Assembly (NCBI GenBank): GCA_021186555.1 | Contig: JAJKFL010000001.1 | Location: forward strand, 56,576,031-56,640,030 | Origin: Reticulitermes speratus | Lineage: Eukaryota > Arthropoda > Insecta > Blattodea > Rhinotermitidae | Direction of reading: 5' to 3' | Length of the DNA: 64,000 nt | Shown here: in pieces, positions 53,120 through 63,560 of the stretch | How positions within the stretch are numbered: position 1 is the stretch's first letter | Layout of the letters: every line of letters begins with the position of its first letter | The notes under the pieces: model-generated | The model's input: only the letters and a program-made list of their open reading frames with translations | The model's database searches: none | Told to the model about the DNA's origin: nothing | Translations under genes and position numbers: made by a program

Positions 53120-54861
53120 GAAAAAAAGGATACTGATTTGTGTATCTTGTACATGTCAGAAACTGTCCACAGAGTGTTTGTTTGTCGAAAAATTACTGCA
53201 ATATATCTTAAAAAGGCCAGAGGCACTACATTCAATATCCGTCCTACACTATAACTAACAATTATTTCGTACCTCATTCAGAATATTGTGAGTAAATAAC
53301 AAAATGAGGAACGTACTTATAGCGTAGCCTTCGGACGTTTTCGGGTCTTCGCGTCATGGACTCTTCTCAAATGTACATACCATTTAATTCACTGGGACCA
53401 TGTATTTTGTTGTTGTTCACAGTTTGTACATATGTTGTAGGATGTTATGCTATTATTACGCTATTATATTTCATTTAATAACTTATTATATTCTATGTTG
53501 ATTTTAATTTTTGTTAAATTAATCCGTCACAGATAGCCTCAAAATTCAGGCCGACAAAATATTCTGTAATTTCTGACTTACGCAACATATTTCGTACAGG
53601 AATTTTAGGGATTTCAAAATCTAGCTGCATACAAATTTCAAATCAATAAATATGTGTAATAAATGTCAAATATTGTGATTGCACTTTTTATTTCCCTTAA
53701 TTACGCCGCATGTAAATTTCAGTAAAAATCTGTACCTGCTCAGGCACGTGACGTCGCCAACGCGTACGTCATGGTTGTTACGTCACAGTACCAAAAACAT
53801 GACAGACCGGAAACAATCAGGTTTCGAACGCTCCTAGAGAGATGCTCTCTTTCCAGAACAACTCTTACATGAGGACCGAAACAGAATTTTAAAGATTAGG
53901 AATGTTAAGCAGTTTAAAAAGCAGTTTTCTTAAGTCTAATCCTTCTCCTCCTCCTCCTCCTCATCATCACATCATCATCTCGCTACTGGTGTTGCTCTTC
54001 TTCTGGTATTTTCCAGTTCTTCTTGTCAAGAATTTTGTCCGAAGGCAGGTACTGACTCGGCTGTTTCTCATCTGTCCTTTGTTTCTGTCGTTCTGTACTA
54101 CTTCCAGAGAGCCATTACCTGATACTCTTTTCCAGAAATGTACCGTGAGGGGTTCTGTTCTTTAATAAAGTAAAATCCACTGTTTCTCGGGACACCATTC
54201 GAACTTCTGACATGGGAAGTACTTTTAATATGAGCAGTTTCGAGCACCTCCAATTTTGCCATGCAAATAAAATCTCACTTCTACAGAATGAAGTTCAAAT
54301 TCATCCTTACTCAAGCAATACTCTTAGAGTTTCGTGTCCAGTTTCATTAAAATCAGTGCTCGAGAAGTTAAGCAAACCATTTTAATAAGTTATAATTACA
54401 AAAAAGTACATTAGAACCAGGAAAACGAACAAAATGCTATATTAAGAGCTGAAAATGTCTAACACGCATGCATTCCTCTTATCCTTATGTGTGATACAAG
54501 TCGATGAGTTTCTTCATTGATGCTTAAAATACAGTGACCTTCCAACAAGGGCATTATATTTACTATTCCTTGTCAGTGACATTCGGCCGCTACCGTTTTT
54601 CTGAATTGGACAGATAATTCTCCATCGAGAGACATCACAATAACGCCGAGTTTAGAAGTACAAAAATTCTTTCGTGGAAGTATGGGATCTTTAAACTGGT
54701 CCATATTCCACTGCTTTGACCATTGTTGTACCTACAAATGTTAAAATACGCTTTGTCAGTTACGGAAAGTTTATCCAAGATATTTATATTCCCTCGGATG
54801 GAAGGTGTTAACCGCCTGCAATACTGAGGTCGTTGTGCCTGCCAGGACACTTGAATTAGTG

Positions 54862-54896
<35 letters not shown>

Positions 54897-56711
54897 ATGG
54901 CTAAAGTTTTAAAATCTTTGCGGTCTTCTTTACTTCATTTTCGTAAAATAATCTTCTTTGACGAGAAATATTTCACAGCGAATTTCCTGGACCGCATAAC
55001 GGCGTGCGTGTGATAACATCCATACTTGCCACTTAACACCAAAGGAGAACTGCAAGGTTTTCTCTCCTACGCGCTTCCTGTGTCAATGAAGCTGTTCACC
55101 AGCCGAGATATTGTCGATATCTGTTCTATCGCACTGGAGTATCGATTTTCACGTTAATTTGAATGTGTTTTCTGCAGTCGCGTCTTACTTTTGACATGTC
55201 CGTCAGTACATTATAAGTACTGTCACATTACAGTATAGTAGACATGTGTTACATTTCATCAAGCTACTGTGATTTACTCGTTTTTAAGGAACACTTCACG
55301 TGATGGCCTTAAAGAACGTCCACGTGTCCGTTTAACTCTTGAGTCCGAGAGATTTTGACAAAACCAGGTATAACAATTATGCATAAAATGTAAATTTTAT
55401 TGAGTTAAATGCATTACTTACAGTACTGAAACAATTTTATAGACCTCTTTCTGAAGTACCTTCCTGAGAGAAAAATTGCTTTCAAGAATTTGTACGTACC
55501 CATAAAATGCCCCCTATATCTCCTTCAATACACGCATCAAGCACAAAACTTACAGCAATAACGCCAATTGAAACTTTGTTCAATCTCCTGCGATTGTCCT
55601 GCCATCTATCTGAAGTGATTTCTATGTTGTATTACTTACACAGCAGATGTACATCTTACGTGAATCGAAGGCTGAAGTTATTTGTGTTAGCTAATACGTA
55701 GTTAGCGTCCAGTGACGAGCATAAAATTTGTCTTACGGATTATTAGGGGCAAAACCGAGATCAACTCTTAAAATTTAGGCGTTGAAGATATTGGACTGAA
55801 CAGTCTTGTGGTCACACTGCGTTGTGTGAAAAATTGTGTACAAAGACGAAAACAATTACATCATAGCGGGTAAAACGGTTGCAGTATGACACGTCATAAT
55901 ACTGGTAGAATTAAAGGCTAGATTCAAACTTCTGTGTAGTTCAATTCCCTGTATTTTAAGCTGAAATGCTTTGCTTGTCATTTGATAACCGGAAGTCCAG
56001 TTGCAATACGTGGTGAAAAAATGACGCGTTCTCCACCAAAAAATTAAAAATCAGAATTATGTGTCCACGCGTGGGGCACCCGAGCTCGAAAGAAATAACC
56101 CGCTTTTAGGACGACGCTATGAAATACGATCCCCGGCGCCAGCACATACGGATTTAATTTTCTGATTGGCCCAACTTTGTAAAACCAATAATTGCGAGAG
56201 GAAGCTGAATCACACTTGATTAGTTTTCACCACTATCACGTGATCAAGAATCCGCGGCAGAGTTTCAACACGTGAACAATAGTGCTCCGACCACAAGAGA
56301 AAGTTATGCTTCCTTGTTTCCTTGTTACGGTTATGACAGCTACCGAAAATTAGTCTTCTGCCAACTTAACTCACACACCAGCTGCACCTTCTTAAAACAA
56401 CTTCAAGTCATATCAATACTTTCGCTTAGTGAGAAGCCATGTGCTTAAACCGAAGCAATAATTACACCTCGTTTATTCTTTACATAAACTGGACCCAATG
56501 CCAAGTTTCCCCAACTTATCATTCTATCCTAGATGGCCTGTCTGAGGATCGAACTGAGGTCCACAGCCGGTCACACCGCACTGACTTAACACCGTCCCAA
56601 AAGGGGACTTTTACATGCTTGTTCAAAATTTCCTCTTTGTATCACATGTAGAGTTAAATGTTTCAGTTCTATTTGAACATTGTCCATACCATGTACGTAC
56701 GTACGCATGTT
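53120..56711. other. Unassigned sequence with (AT)n at 54863-54893
   Basis: The longest stretch with no recognised element. (CTC/ATC)n patch at 53943-53978. CpG-bearing patches at 53745-53830 and 56050-56160. Open frames up to 87 codons show no domain. Old unique intergenic or intronic DNA is likely. Confidence 0.45.
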
Positions 56712-56777
56712 ACAACAATGTATATCAACACCAACATGTACACAATGTTAAAACACAATATGCAGTCGCTTTACATA

Positions 56778-56821
56778 AACCCCGACATGTTTCGGTGAGC
56801 TAGTACACCATCTCCAGGGGC
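56778..56821 (-). ncRNA. Hammerhead ribozyme-like motif, one core change
   Basis: Minus strand: stem I CCCC/GGGG, box CUGGAGA (A6 changed to G), extra U, perfect stem II GGUG/CACC, GAAA, ACAUGU, cleavage position C. Confidence 0.72.
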
Positions 56822-57242
56822 AGAAACACATGTAACATTTAAAAACACAATAATTCCAATTCAATTCAATGCGTATTTATCAACGTGCAGGCTTAACAGC
56901 ACAAGTGCCAATTACAAAGCCAGACACAAAGAACAAATAAAATACAAAACAGTACAAATACACAAGACACAACACTAAATAAACAGAACAAAACAAAACA
57001 AATAAGCAGTAAAAGAATATAAAAGAAATACTGGGGCAGAAATCCAATACCTGACAGAACATAGATGACTTGTTTTAAAAATGTCGCAGTGACCGAACTA
57101 CAGCGCCGAGTTTATGATTTACATTAATAACAAGTCATTAATCAAAACAGACCTACCGTTATATATACAATAATAATAATAATAATATTTAAATGAATAT
57201 TTTAATAACTGGGCTAGTGTGTTTTAAGTGTTAAACGGGTTT

Positions 57243-57284
57243 CCCCCCTGAAGATAATGTACTAGTGCACCGAAACATATCGGG
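57243..57284 (+). ncRNA. Hammerhead ribozyme, weakened stem II
   Basis: Stem I CCC/GGG, box CUGAAGA, extra U, stem II AAUGU/GCACC poorly paired, GAAA, ACAUAU, C. Both boxes consensus; the second stem has decayed relative to 8582-8625. Confidence 0.7.
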
Positions 57285-57639
57285 TTTTATGTGAAATGAT
57301 CGCATATTGTATTTTAACATTGTGTACAAGTTGGTGTTAATATATATTGTTGTTTCAGTTCTACGATTGATGTATGATGCTGTAAGTTAAAGAATGTGAC
57401 AAACTGAAGTTAAATTTTCGTCCTGTTTGTCTTATAATTACTTTAACATTACACGTGCTTATTGTGTTACCAGTATATCACTGTAGGACCGATCAGCAGT
57501 CAATACTCTTAGGCCTGCCATTATAGCTTCGCCCTAGCATGAACTAGAAAATGTTACGTCAGAGTAGCAGATATCTGTCTGACAATGCGGGCTGTGCAGA
57601 GCAGTCAGCTTACTGTGACGAGTGGAACAGTAAGTTCAG

Positions 57640-57668
57640 AAACAAACCGTGTGTGTGTGTGCGCGCGC
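57640..57668. repeat. (GT)n(GC)n dinucleotide run
   Basis: GTGTGTGTGTGTG followed by CGCGCGC; alternating purine-pyrimidine with Z-DNA potential. Confidence 0.8.
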
Positions 57669-57699
57669 TACACGAAAGTAGGAAAATTATGTCATTTCC

Positions 57700-58560
57700 T
57701 GTGAATCCTTGGCGCATGTAATGTTACGGGGTTTCTTATGTGCAAAGGCATTCTTACTGGAACATGATCACGCAGGAGGGAGCGGTGGAGGGGACGGACG
57801 GAAGGAGACGTCGAATGGTAACAAGATAGGCACCAGGTGTGAGGAGGACTGGAAGAAAGTCAAGATCTGGAGGGAGGAAAAATATGTTGGTGAGTGCATG
57901 CGCCTTTCGGGGGAGGGGGAGGCCAAAACAACGCGAAAAGCACCAGAGAGGGATCAAAGTGGAAGAGGGGTCCGGCTCGATGTTTCGGGGCCCGGGGTGC
58001 TTCGCAGATTCGAGACGGGTTACAGAAAGCAGAACGAGAGAATGGATGTTAGAAAGAGATAGAGTGATGAAAGTTTCGATCATTGTTTTTTCCTTTCCTT
58101 GTGGTGGGGAGGGGGGTGCAGCGCAGGCTCGGTGCACCCCTCTCTGGCGCGCGTGCACCCTGACGGCGGGGCGTGGTGTGGCCAGGAGACACCGGCTAGC
58201 TCCTCACTCACCGCAGTGAGACGTGTGTCACACGGATACCAGCCCGCTATTGCACTCGACCGCAGTGCATCAGACACTCTCTGCCGCCCGCCAACAAAGA
58301 ACAACTGCCACGTGTGTATGACGAAGTAAAACAACGTACAATGTCTTAGCGAGTGTCCTGGTTGGTTCGGTTGCAGAAACCAACGGCGAGTTCTCCGCCT
58401 CTTCTTATCATTTAAGGCGCAAGGGTCAGACAGACGCACAAATTTCACAACGTCAAGAATTGGGCTACCGCATGGCAGACTTTGACGTAAGTACAGTTTC
58501 TGTAACAAGCTGCAAGCCAGTGCAGCTGCATAAGCTTTAGGCGACAGTGGCACCCTACGC
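57700..58560. other. GC-rich, CpG-bearing island with overlapping open frames
   Basis: Clearly GC-richer than the rest of the window. Long frames lie on both strands: 57709-58062 (+, 117 codons), 57839-58219 (+, 126), 57754-58158 (-, 134) and 58080-58553 (-, 157, starting MPLSPKAYAAALACSLLQKL). None shows a domain I know, and opposed long frames are expected in GC-rich DNA. It could be a promoter/first-exon island, a domesticated or foreign piece, or chance. No repeat relation to the rest of the window was seen. Confidence 0.35.
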
Positions 58561-59792
58561 TCACTGCAGCTGATTCTGCTCAGACATTGCGTGTAGGCTG
58601 AAACAAATTCCTTAACCCTTTAAAGCTTAGTGGTTAACATATATAGGGCCAAGTTTAAGGCTATAAACTGCACTTTGTCTACACGGTGTAATGATGTGTT
58701 TTACGACTCTACAACAGATAATTCATTTACCTACACAGCATTCACTGGCTGGTCTTGCTAATGGAAGCGCACTGTGAACGTTGAAGTACCATATGAATCT
58801 TCTGAACAATATACAAAATTCTACCTATTACACCATCATCACTTTCAGTAATACGGTAATCTTCATTTTTTATTACAATCGAAATCTTTTTTGGTCTATA
58901 GATATTTGAACTTGATATTCAAAATACGCTACTCAAAACGAAATTTTTGATGTGTTAATAAAATGAATATCCCCCGCTACCGCATTTCGCTCATCGGTTT
59001 TAGAGCCCTAAATCTGACCTAAATTTGTCAAGGAATTTTCATGTCTTGCCTTGTTTCTTATAACAAGCCAAGTATATGGATTGCACAGTCTGTGAACTGT
59101 GACAGTTACGTACATAATGTCTGATATCAGCTACAGTATATGACTATGTATTGTCTAGAAACAGAAATAGAACAATGAAAATCTATACCATTTAAATAAA
59201 TTCATATTTGGGAATCTTTCATATGAATGATTCATAGTCTCTAAATTACTGTATTAAATAAAATATAATTTTATGTGCACAATTTTTATGTTATAAAAAT
59301 ACATCATATTAAATTTCATATAAATTAACACAGTAAAACGTCTCTTACAAATTTAAATAGCTGTAAATCTACAGACACGCAGCACTTGTAGTCTTAAATG
59401 GAGTTGACCCTGCTTATTAACAGAGGCAATCCAAATAGCAACTACTTTCCAGCCTCAGTAACGTTCACATAAAATAAATTTAATTAAAAAACTTTCGAGT
59501 GAACGTTACGTCACAAATGCTAGCGCCGAAGGTAAATATGCATGTGTGTAAATGTCATAAGAAACGCGTGTAACTGAAAACTGAGGAAGTGTCTAAAATG
59601 CTTACACAATACACAGAACATTAGACAAAGCCACGACTTACTAATATTAGTATTATTATTTCACCGTTCGGTCGTTACGACGTTCTGACGCTAGTATCGG
59701 TCTGACAAAAGATACAGCGCGGTAGTCGTATACTGCTAGTTACGAATCTTCGAACTGTTGCACATGTATTGAGTAGAACAGACTTTGTGGGT
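58561..59792. other. Unassigned AT-rich sequence
   Basis: Nothing recognised. Confidence 0.45.
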
Positions 59793-59841
59793 AATTTTCA
59801 GTTTTTTAACCAACAAATGCACTTTTCTATTTCTGTTCAAT

Positions 59842-59884
59842 TCACCCTACATATGTTTCGGCCGTGACTCGGCCATCATCAGTT
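59842..59884 (-). ncRNA. Hammerhead ribozyme core, stem I rearranged
   Basis: Minus strand: CUGAUGA, extra U, stem II GGCC/GGCC with loop GAGUCAC, GAAA, self-complementary ACAUAUGU, A, GGGUG. The bases before the box (UGAA) no longer pair with GGGUG. Confidence 0.75.
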
Positions 59885-59913
59885 CACTTCACAATGAAGT
59901 GAACTTATCAACG

Positions 59914-59961
59914 TACCCCTGATGATGGCCGAATCACGGCCGAAACAAATGTAACGGGTAA
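59914..59961 (+). ncRNA. Hammerhead ribozyme, type I, short stem III
   Basis: Stem I UACCC/GGGUA, box CUGAUGA, extra U, stem II GGCC/GGCC with loop GAAUCAC, GAAA, ACA-AA-UGU, A, then two extra bases (AC) before the stem I partner. Confidence 0.78.
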
Positions 59962-60003
59962 TGACCAAATCAAATAGAAAGTGCATTTGGGAAAAAACTG
60001 ATA

Positions 60004-60454
60004 ATTAATGTCAAGATGCACGTGAACACAACGTGACATTAATGTCAAGATGCACGGCGAGCACAACTTGACATTAATGTCAAGATGCACGACGAACACA
60101 ACGTGACATTAATGTCAAGATGCACGGCGAGCACAACTTGACATTAATGTCAAGATGCACGACGAACACAACGTGACATTAATGTCAAGATGCACGGCGA
60201 GCACAACTTGACATTAATGTCAAGATGCACGACGAACACAACGTGACATTAATGTCAAGATGCACGACGAACACAACGTGACATTAATGTCAAGATGCAC
60301 GGCGAGCACAACTTGACATTAATGTCAAGATGCACGACGAACACAACTTGACATTAATGTCAAGATGCACGACGAACACAACGTGACATTAATGTCAAGA
60401 TGCACGACGAACACAACGTGACATTAATGTCAAGATGCACGGTGAACACAACGT
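60004..60454. repeat. Satellite-like array, 35-base unit, about 13 copies
   Basis: Unit ATGTCAAGATGCACGGCGAG plus CACAACTTGACATTA, with alternating GGCGAGC/ACGAACA and CTT/CGT variants. Unit junctions make the perfect 14-base palindrome TGACATTAATGTCA. The unit includes ATGCACGG(C/T)GA, the tail motif of hammerhead foldbacks, and the array starts at the end of E13. Confidence 0.94.
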
Positions 60455-60504
60455 AAGACTTTGCAGTTGTATATGCGAGTACGTATGCGGATGTAGGTCG
60501 AGCT

Positions 60505-60945
60505 TTAGTCAACAAGACGAGAGAGACTTGTGTACAATTCCCGTAGCTCATGTGACAACGTATACTGCTGTCTGCTTCTATACATATTTCACTTCGGTTG
60601 CTAGATCTTGGTACTTTTTACACTTTTCGATCCATGATTTTTGGAATTTGCGTTTCTGGAACAGCGATGTCTGTCATGTATGCGGTGAAGGTTACATCTG
60701 GACAGTTATGAACGATGGTCTTCTCTGTTAAAATATTGCAGTTCCAATACAATGCATATCAATCGCCTTCTGTAACACTTGTTGTAATGTATTTTCAATA
60801 TAGTGAGTGTCCTCAGTAAGGTTGCACTTGGCAGCAACGTTATGGTGTTCAGTGCTTGCTAAGTGATCGTAACTCAAGAGATATTCCGTCAGCGGTAATA
60901 TGGCGTATCTTTTCCAACATTTCATTACATTTCCTGCAATTCATT
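60505..60945 (-). mobile_element. LINE D: R2-like C-terminal zinc knuckle and restriction-type endonuclease remnant
   Basis: Minus-strand frames in order: MNCRKCNEMLEKIRHITADG (CxxC...H knuckle), then in a shifted frame ILPLTEYLLSYDHLASTEHH and NVAAKCNLTEDTHYIENTLQ, then YALYWNCNILTEKTIVHNCP DVTF and AYMTDIAVPETQ. This follows the tail of site-specific-type LINEs (R2 and relatives), where a knuckle precedes an endonuclease with an RPD(X10-14)D motif; here RPD reads CPD and the later D is in TDIAVP. At least three frame changes: dead. The (ATT)n at 60943-60972 borders its 5' side. Confidence 0.75.
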
Positions 60946-62689
60946 ACTATTATTATTATTATTATTATTATTTACTATCATCATCATCATAATCATAATC
61001 AAGACCAACGTAATTGGTTCACTGGGGTCGTATTGGTAGGTTACAGTTGTTTGTGCTTGGTCAGTAACAGTACATTTTACACGAATTCACGGACATAGTA
61101 AAAAAAAGGGGAGAGAATATCTTGTTAGATCTTCTAAAAGTGATTTAATTGTAGTGGGGAAAAAATTGAGGCCTGAAATTTAACTAAATTTCATTTATGG
61201 AATTGTTCTGTACCATGAAGAAAACGCGTTTCTCCGCCATTACAAAGAAGACTAGGTAAATTCTGTTGAGAAAAATAATGGATGTTTTTACTGAAAAACA
61301 TAAGAAACGCATGACACATCCTTTTTGCAAAATGAAGATTTTCTAAATGTTTAGGCACGTGGTACATAAGTAGTTGCTATGGTTTAAAGGGTTAATCATT
61401 TTGTAGAATATCCGTAGTGAATACTAAAATAAAAGTGTGACGTATCAACACCGAACAATGACCAGAATGTAAATTATAAGATTATATTTACGTTTTAAAC
61501 GGCATTAAGATGCATTTTGTTCACATTATGAATATGTCCTAATTACTGGAAATTTCTGAACTAGGAGACAGTAATACAGATAGAGGCTATAGCGAGAGAA
61601 GTGATTGTGTCAGACCGTGAGATCTAAGGCGTCTGTTCTAATATCGCTTATTTAACGATTCTGCAAATAGATGAGACTAACAGTGTCAAATTTTATAGTA
61701 ATTAGAAAACAATCAATTGTTATGTGGAAAGAACTAGTTGTAGCCCGACTGAGGTAATGTGTTTGTGTTGGCCTGGAGGGGAAGAGAAACCTCAGTGAAC
61801 CTCAGTGAGTGAGGCTAGTCTTAGGGCTGCAGGACCTCCGAATTTAACGTCGAAAAATTATGACTCGACCGCAATGTGACGCTTCGTTGTTGCTCCTTTG
61901 ACTTTGAGGATAACAGCAAAGTTAATAAATAACATTATATCTCTGTTTACGATGCTGTATCAGTTGGCGGAGCCGCGTATCATAGAGTGACATCTGGCAG
62001 GACGATTATGAAATATGAATCCGGAAATATGTTTGTGGACCTGTCGTAAAGGTCTGCGATAAGCCACGAGAAACAATCAGTTTTGGATTATGCACGTGAC
62101 GTAACTCTGTACCATACTGCTCGAAGGTAGCCTCTGTAACGACCAGCAATGTACACACACAAGTGGAAACTCTTCAGAATTTTCAGAATGTCATAAACAT
62201 TCATGATTTCATTATTTTCACTTATCACAACTGTGTTAAAAGCTTCACACACATCACCTAAAGTGATAAGAGCTAATATGTGTGACAGAGAAGTGTTTTG
62301 CTGTGAGAAACGGAAAAAGGGTGATTCTGACAATTGCATTTTTACCTAATAATTTTAGAGGCGCATAAATTAATGGCATTGACTGCCGTCACATCTCAAA
62401 CGACTAACATTAACAGTGAAAGCAATGGAACTGTCAAATGTAAAATGCATATTTCTTACAAAAGTGGATGCATTTTCCTGAGAAAGTTCCTTCAAACAGT
62501 AACGTTTCTGACATGTATTTTGGAGATGCCCAGTTCGAATACCGGACATAAAACGGACTACAGTGACTGAGGTTCGTCATATTACTGAGTCCCTCCAGAT
62601 AAGTACCGGGATAAAAGTTTAAATCAAACTCCGATAGGTTCCTTCAACAACAGATCCAATTAATCGTTAAATCTTATTAGTACTTGCCA
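60946..62689. other. Unassigned sequence
   Basis: (ATT)n then ATC-rich run at 60943-60998; the rest has no recognised gene or repeat. Confidence 0.45.
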
Positions 62690-63560
62690 GAAATATGGCC
62701 ACGTACCAAAAGAATCGAACTTAGCGTTAATTTCTCCAGTTTACAAAAAATATGGACAAATTGTGAAAATTACAACGGTATAAGTCTATTTATCCGATCC
62801 CAGTGGCATCGCGGTCTAAGTCGTGGGTCTGCGGCCGCTAGCTTACTGGGATTGTGGGTTCGAATCCCGCCGGGGCATGGATGTCTGTGTCTTGTGAGTG
62901 TTGTGTGTTGCCAGGTAGAGGTCTCTGCGACGGGCTGGTCACTCGTCCAGAGGAGTCCTACCGAGTATGGTGTGTCTAAAGTGTGTGATCTGAAGCCTCG
63001 AAAAATGAGGAGGCCTAGGCCCCCAAGGGGCTGTCGAGCCATAGACAAAAAAGTCTATTTGTCGTGTGTGTACTACAAATATGAAAAGAGACACAAAGAA
63101 TAAACATTATATTTACATCTGTGTAAGATGAGGCCAAGAATGCGTTAAGGAAAGAATGATCATGTAAGGATTGTACCTTATTTATTAATTAAGTACACGA
63201 AAAACATAGGAAAATAAACTTACCAACACTAATAGTTTTCTGGATTATGAGAAAGTCTTCGATAGAGTTATCGAAAATAAATTCTGAAAATAATAACAGA
63301 CAGAACTCTCGAAAAACATTTACTAATCTTGGTGCAACTCTTGTATTACGATACGGAAGTTTCAAAATATATGGAAGAGTTTGAAATAGAAAAAAATGGC
63401 AAAAAAATCAGGAACTGGGATAGGAGGGACCAACATCATCCAAAGGTTTGCAACACACACATACTTATATATAACATAAATAATGGCAACATAAATTAAG
63501 GAATCACGTCTGAATACATAAGAATATTTTAAACAATATTTTGTTTGCTGAATTGATAAA
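62690..63560 (+). mobile_element. LINE reverse-transcriptase core, split by a SINE and decayed
   Basis: Before the SINE (62690-62781): PKESNLALISPVYKKYGQ and CENYNGISLFI-type frames equal the RT0-RT1 region (IP-eWn-a-I-PiyKKG, C-NYRGISLL). After it (63051 on): VYYKYEKRHKE, then EAKNALRKE-SCKDCT (like QNGFRKGRSC-DC) and NFLDYEKVFDRVIENKF (like FiDYEKAFDRVNR-kLW), and further decayed pieces to about 63560. Frameshifts and stops are many. Clade unassigned; it may be the core that goes with the LINE A or LINE B tails. Confidence 0.75.
62792..63050 (+). mobile_element. SINE-2, full copy, with 10-base target duplication in a LINE
   Basis: Head CCGATCCCAGTGGCATCGCG then GTCTAAGTCGTGGGTC, B box GTGGGTTCGAATCCCGCC, body AGGTAGAGGTCTCTGCGACG and GTCCAGAGGAGTCCTACCGA, 3' end GGGGCTGTCGAGCCATA and an A-rich tail. 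AAGTCTATTT flanks it at 62782-62791 and 63051-63060. Confidence 0.92.

Larger units (their letters stand above)
56712..57353. mobile_element. Hammerhead foldback element, E12 (about 640 bases)
   Basis: Arms about 110 bases long: ACAACAATGTATATCAACAC with ATGTACACAATGTTAAAACA on the left, and TGTTTTAACATTGTGTACAA-type with GTGTTAATATATATTGTTGT on the right. Each arm holds a hammerhead core, minus strand at left and plus strand at right. The 420-base centre includes (AAT)n at about 57168-57187 and no coding frame. The same arm sequence flanks the single ribozyme at 8582-8625. Confidence 0.82.
59793..60005. mobile_element. Hammerhead foldback element, E13
   Basis: Arms ATTTTCAGTTTTTTAACCAA with ATGCACTTTTCTATTT on the left, and AAATAGAAAGTGCATTTG with AAAAAACTGATAAT on the right. 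Two opposed hammerheads, both with consensus boxes. Between them AGTTCACTTC-ACAAT-GAAGTGAACT forms a perfect 10-pair hairpin. The right end runs straight into the 35-base satellite. Confidence 0.85.

Noticed and set aside
57754-58553. Minus-strand frames of 134 and 157 codons
   Set aside because: Kept only as a GC island note. No domain, no plausible splice structure seen, and frames overlap on both strands.
62796-62875. tRNA gene-like sequences (also at 14125, 18775, 25380, 32896, 33365, 51890)
   Set aside because: They are SINE heads: the same extended body follows each, and cloverleaf arms are incomplete.
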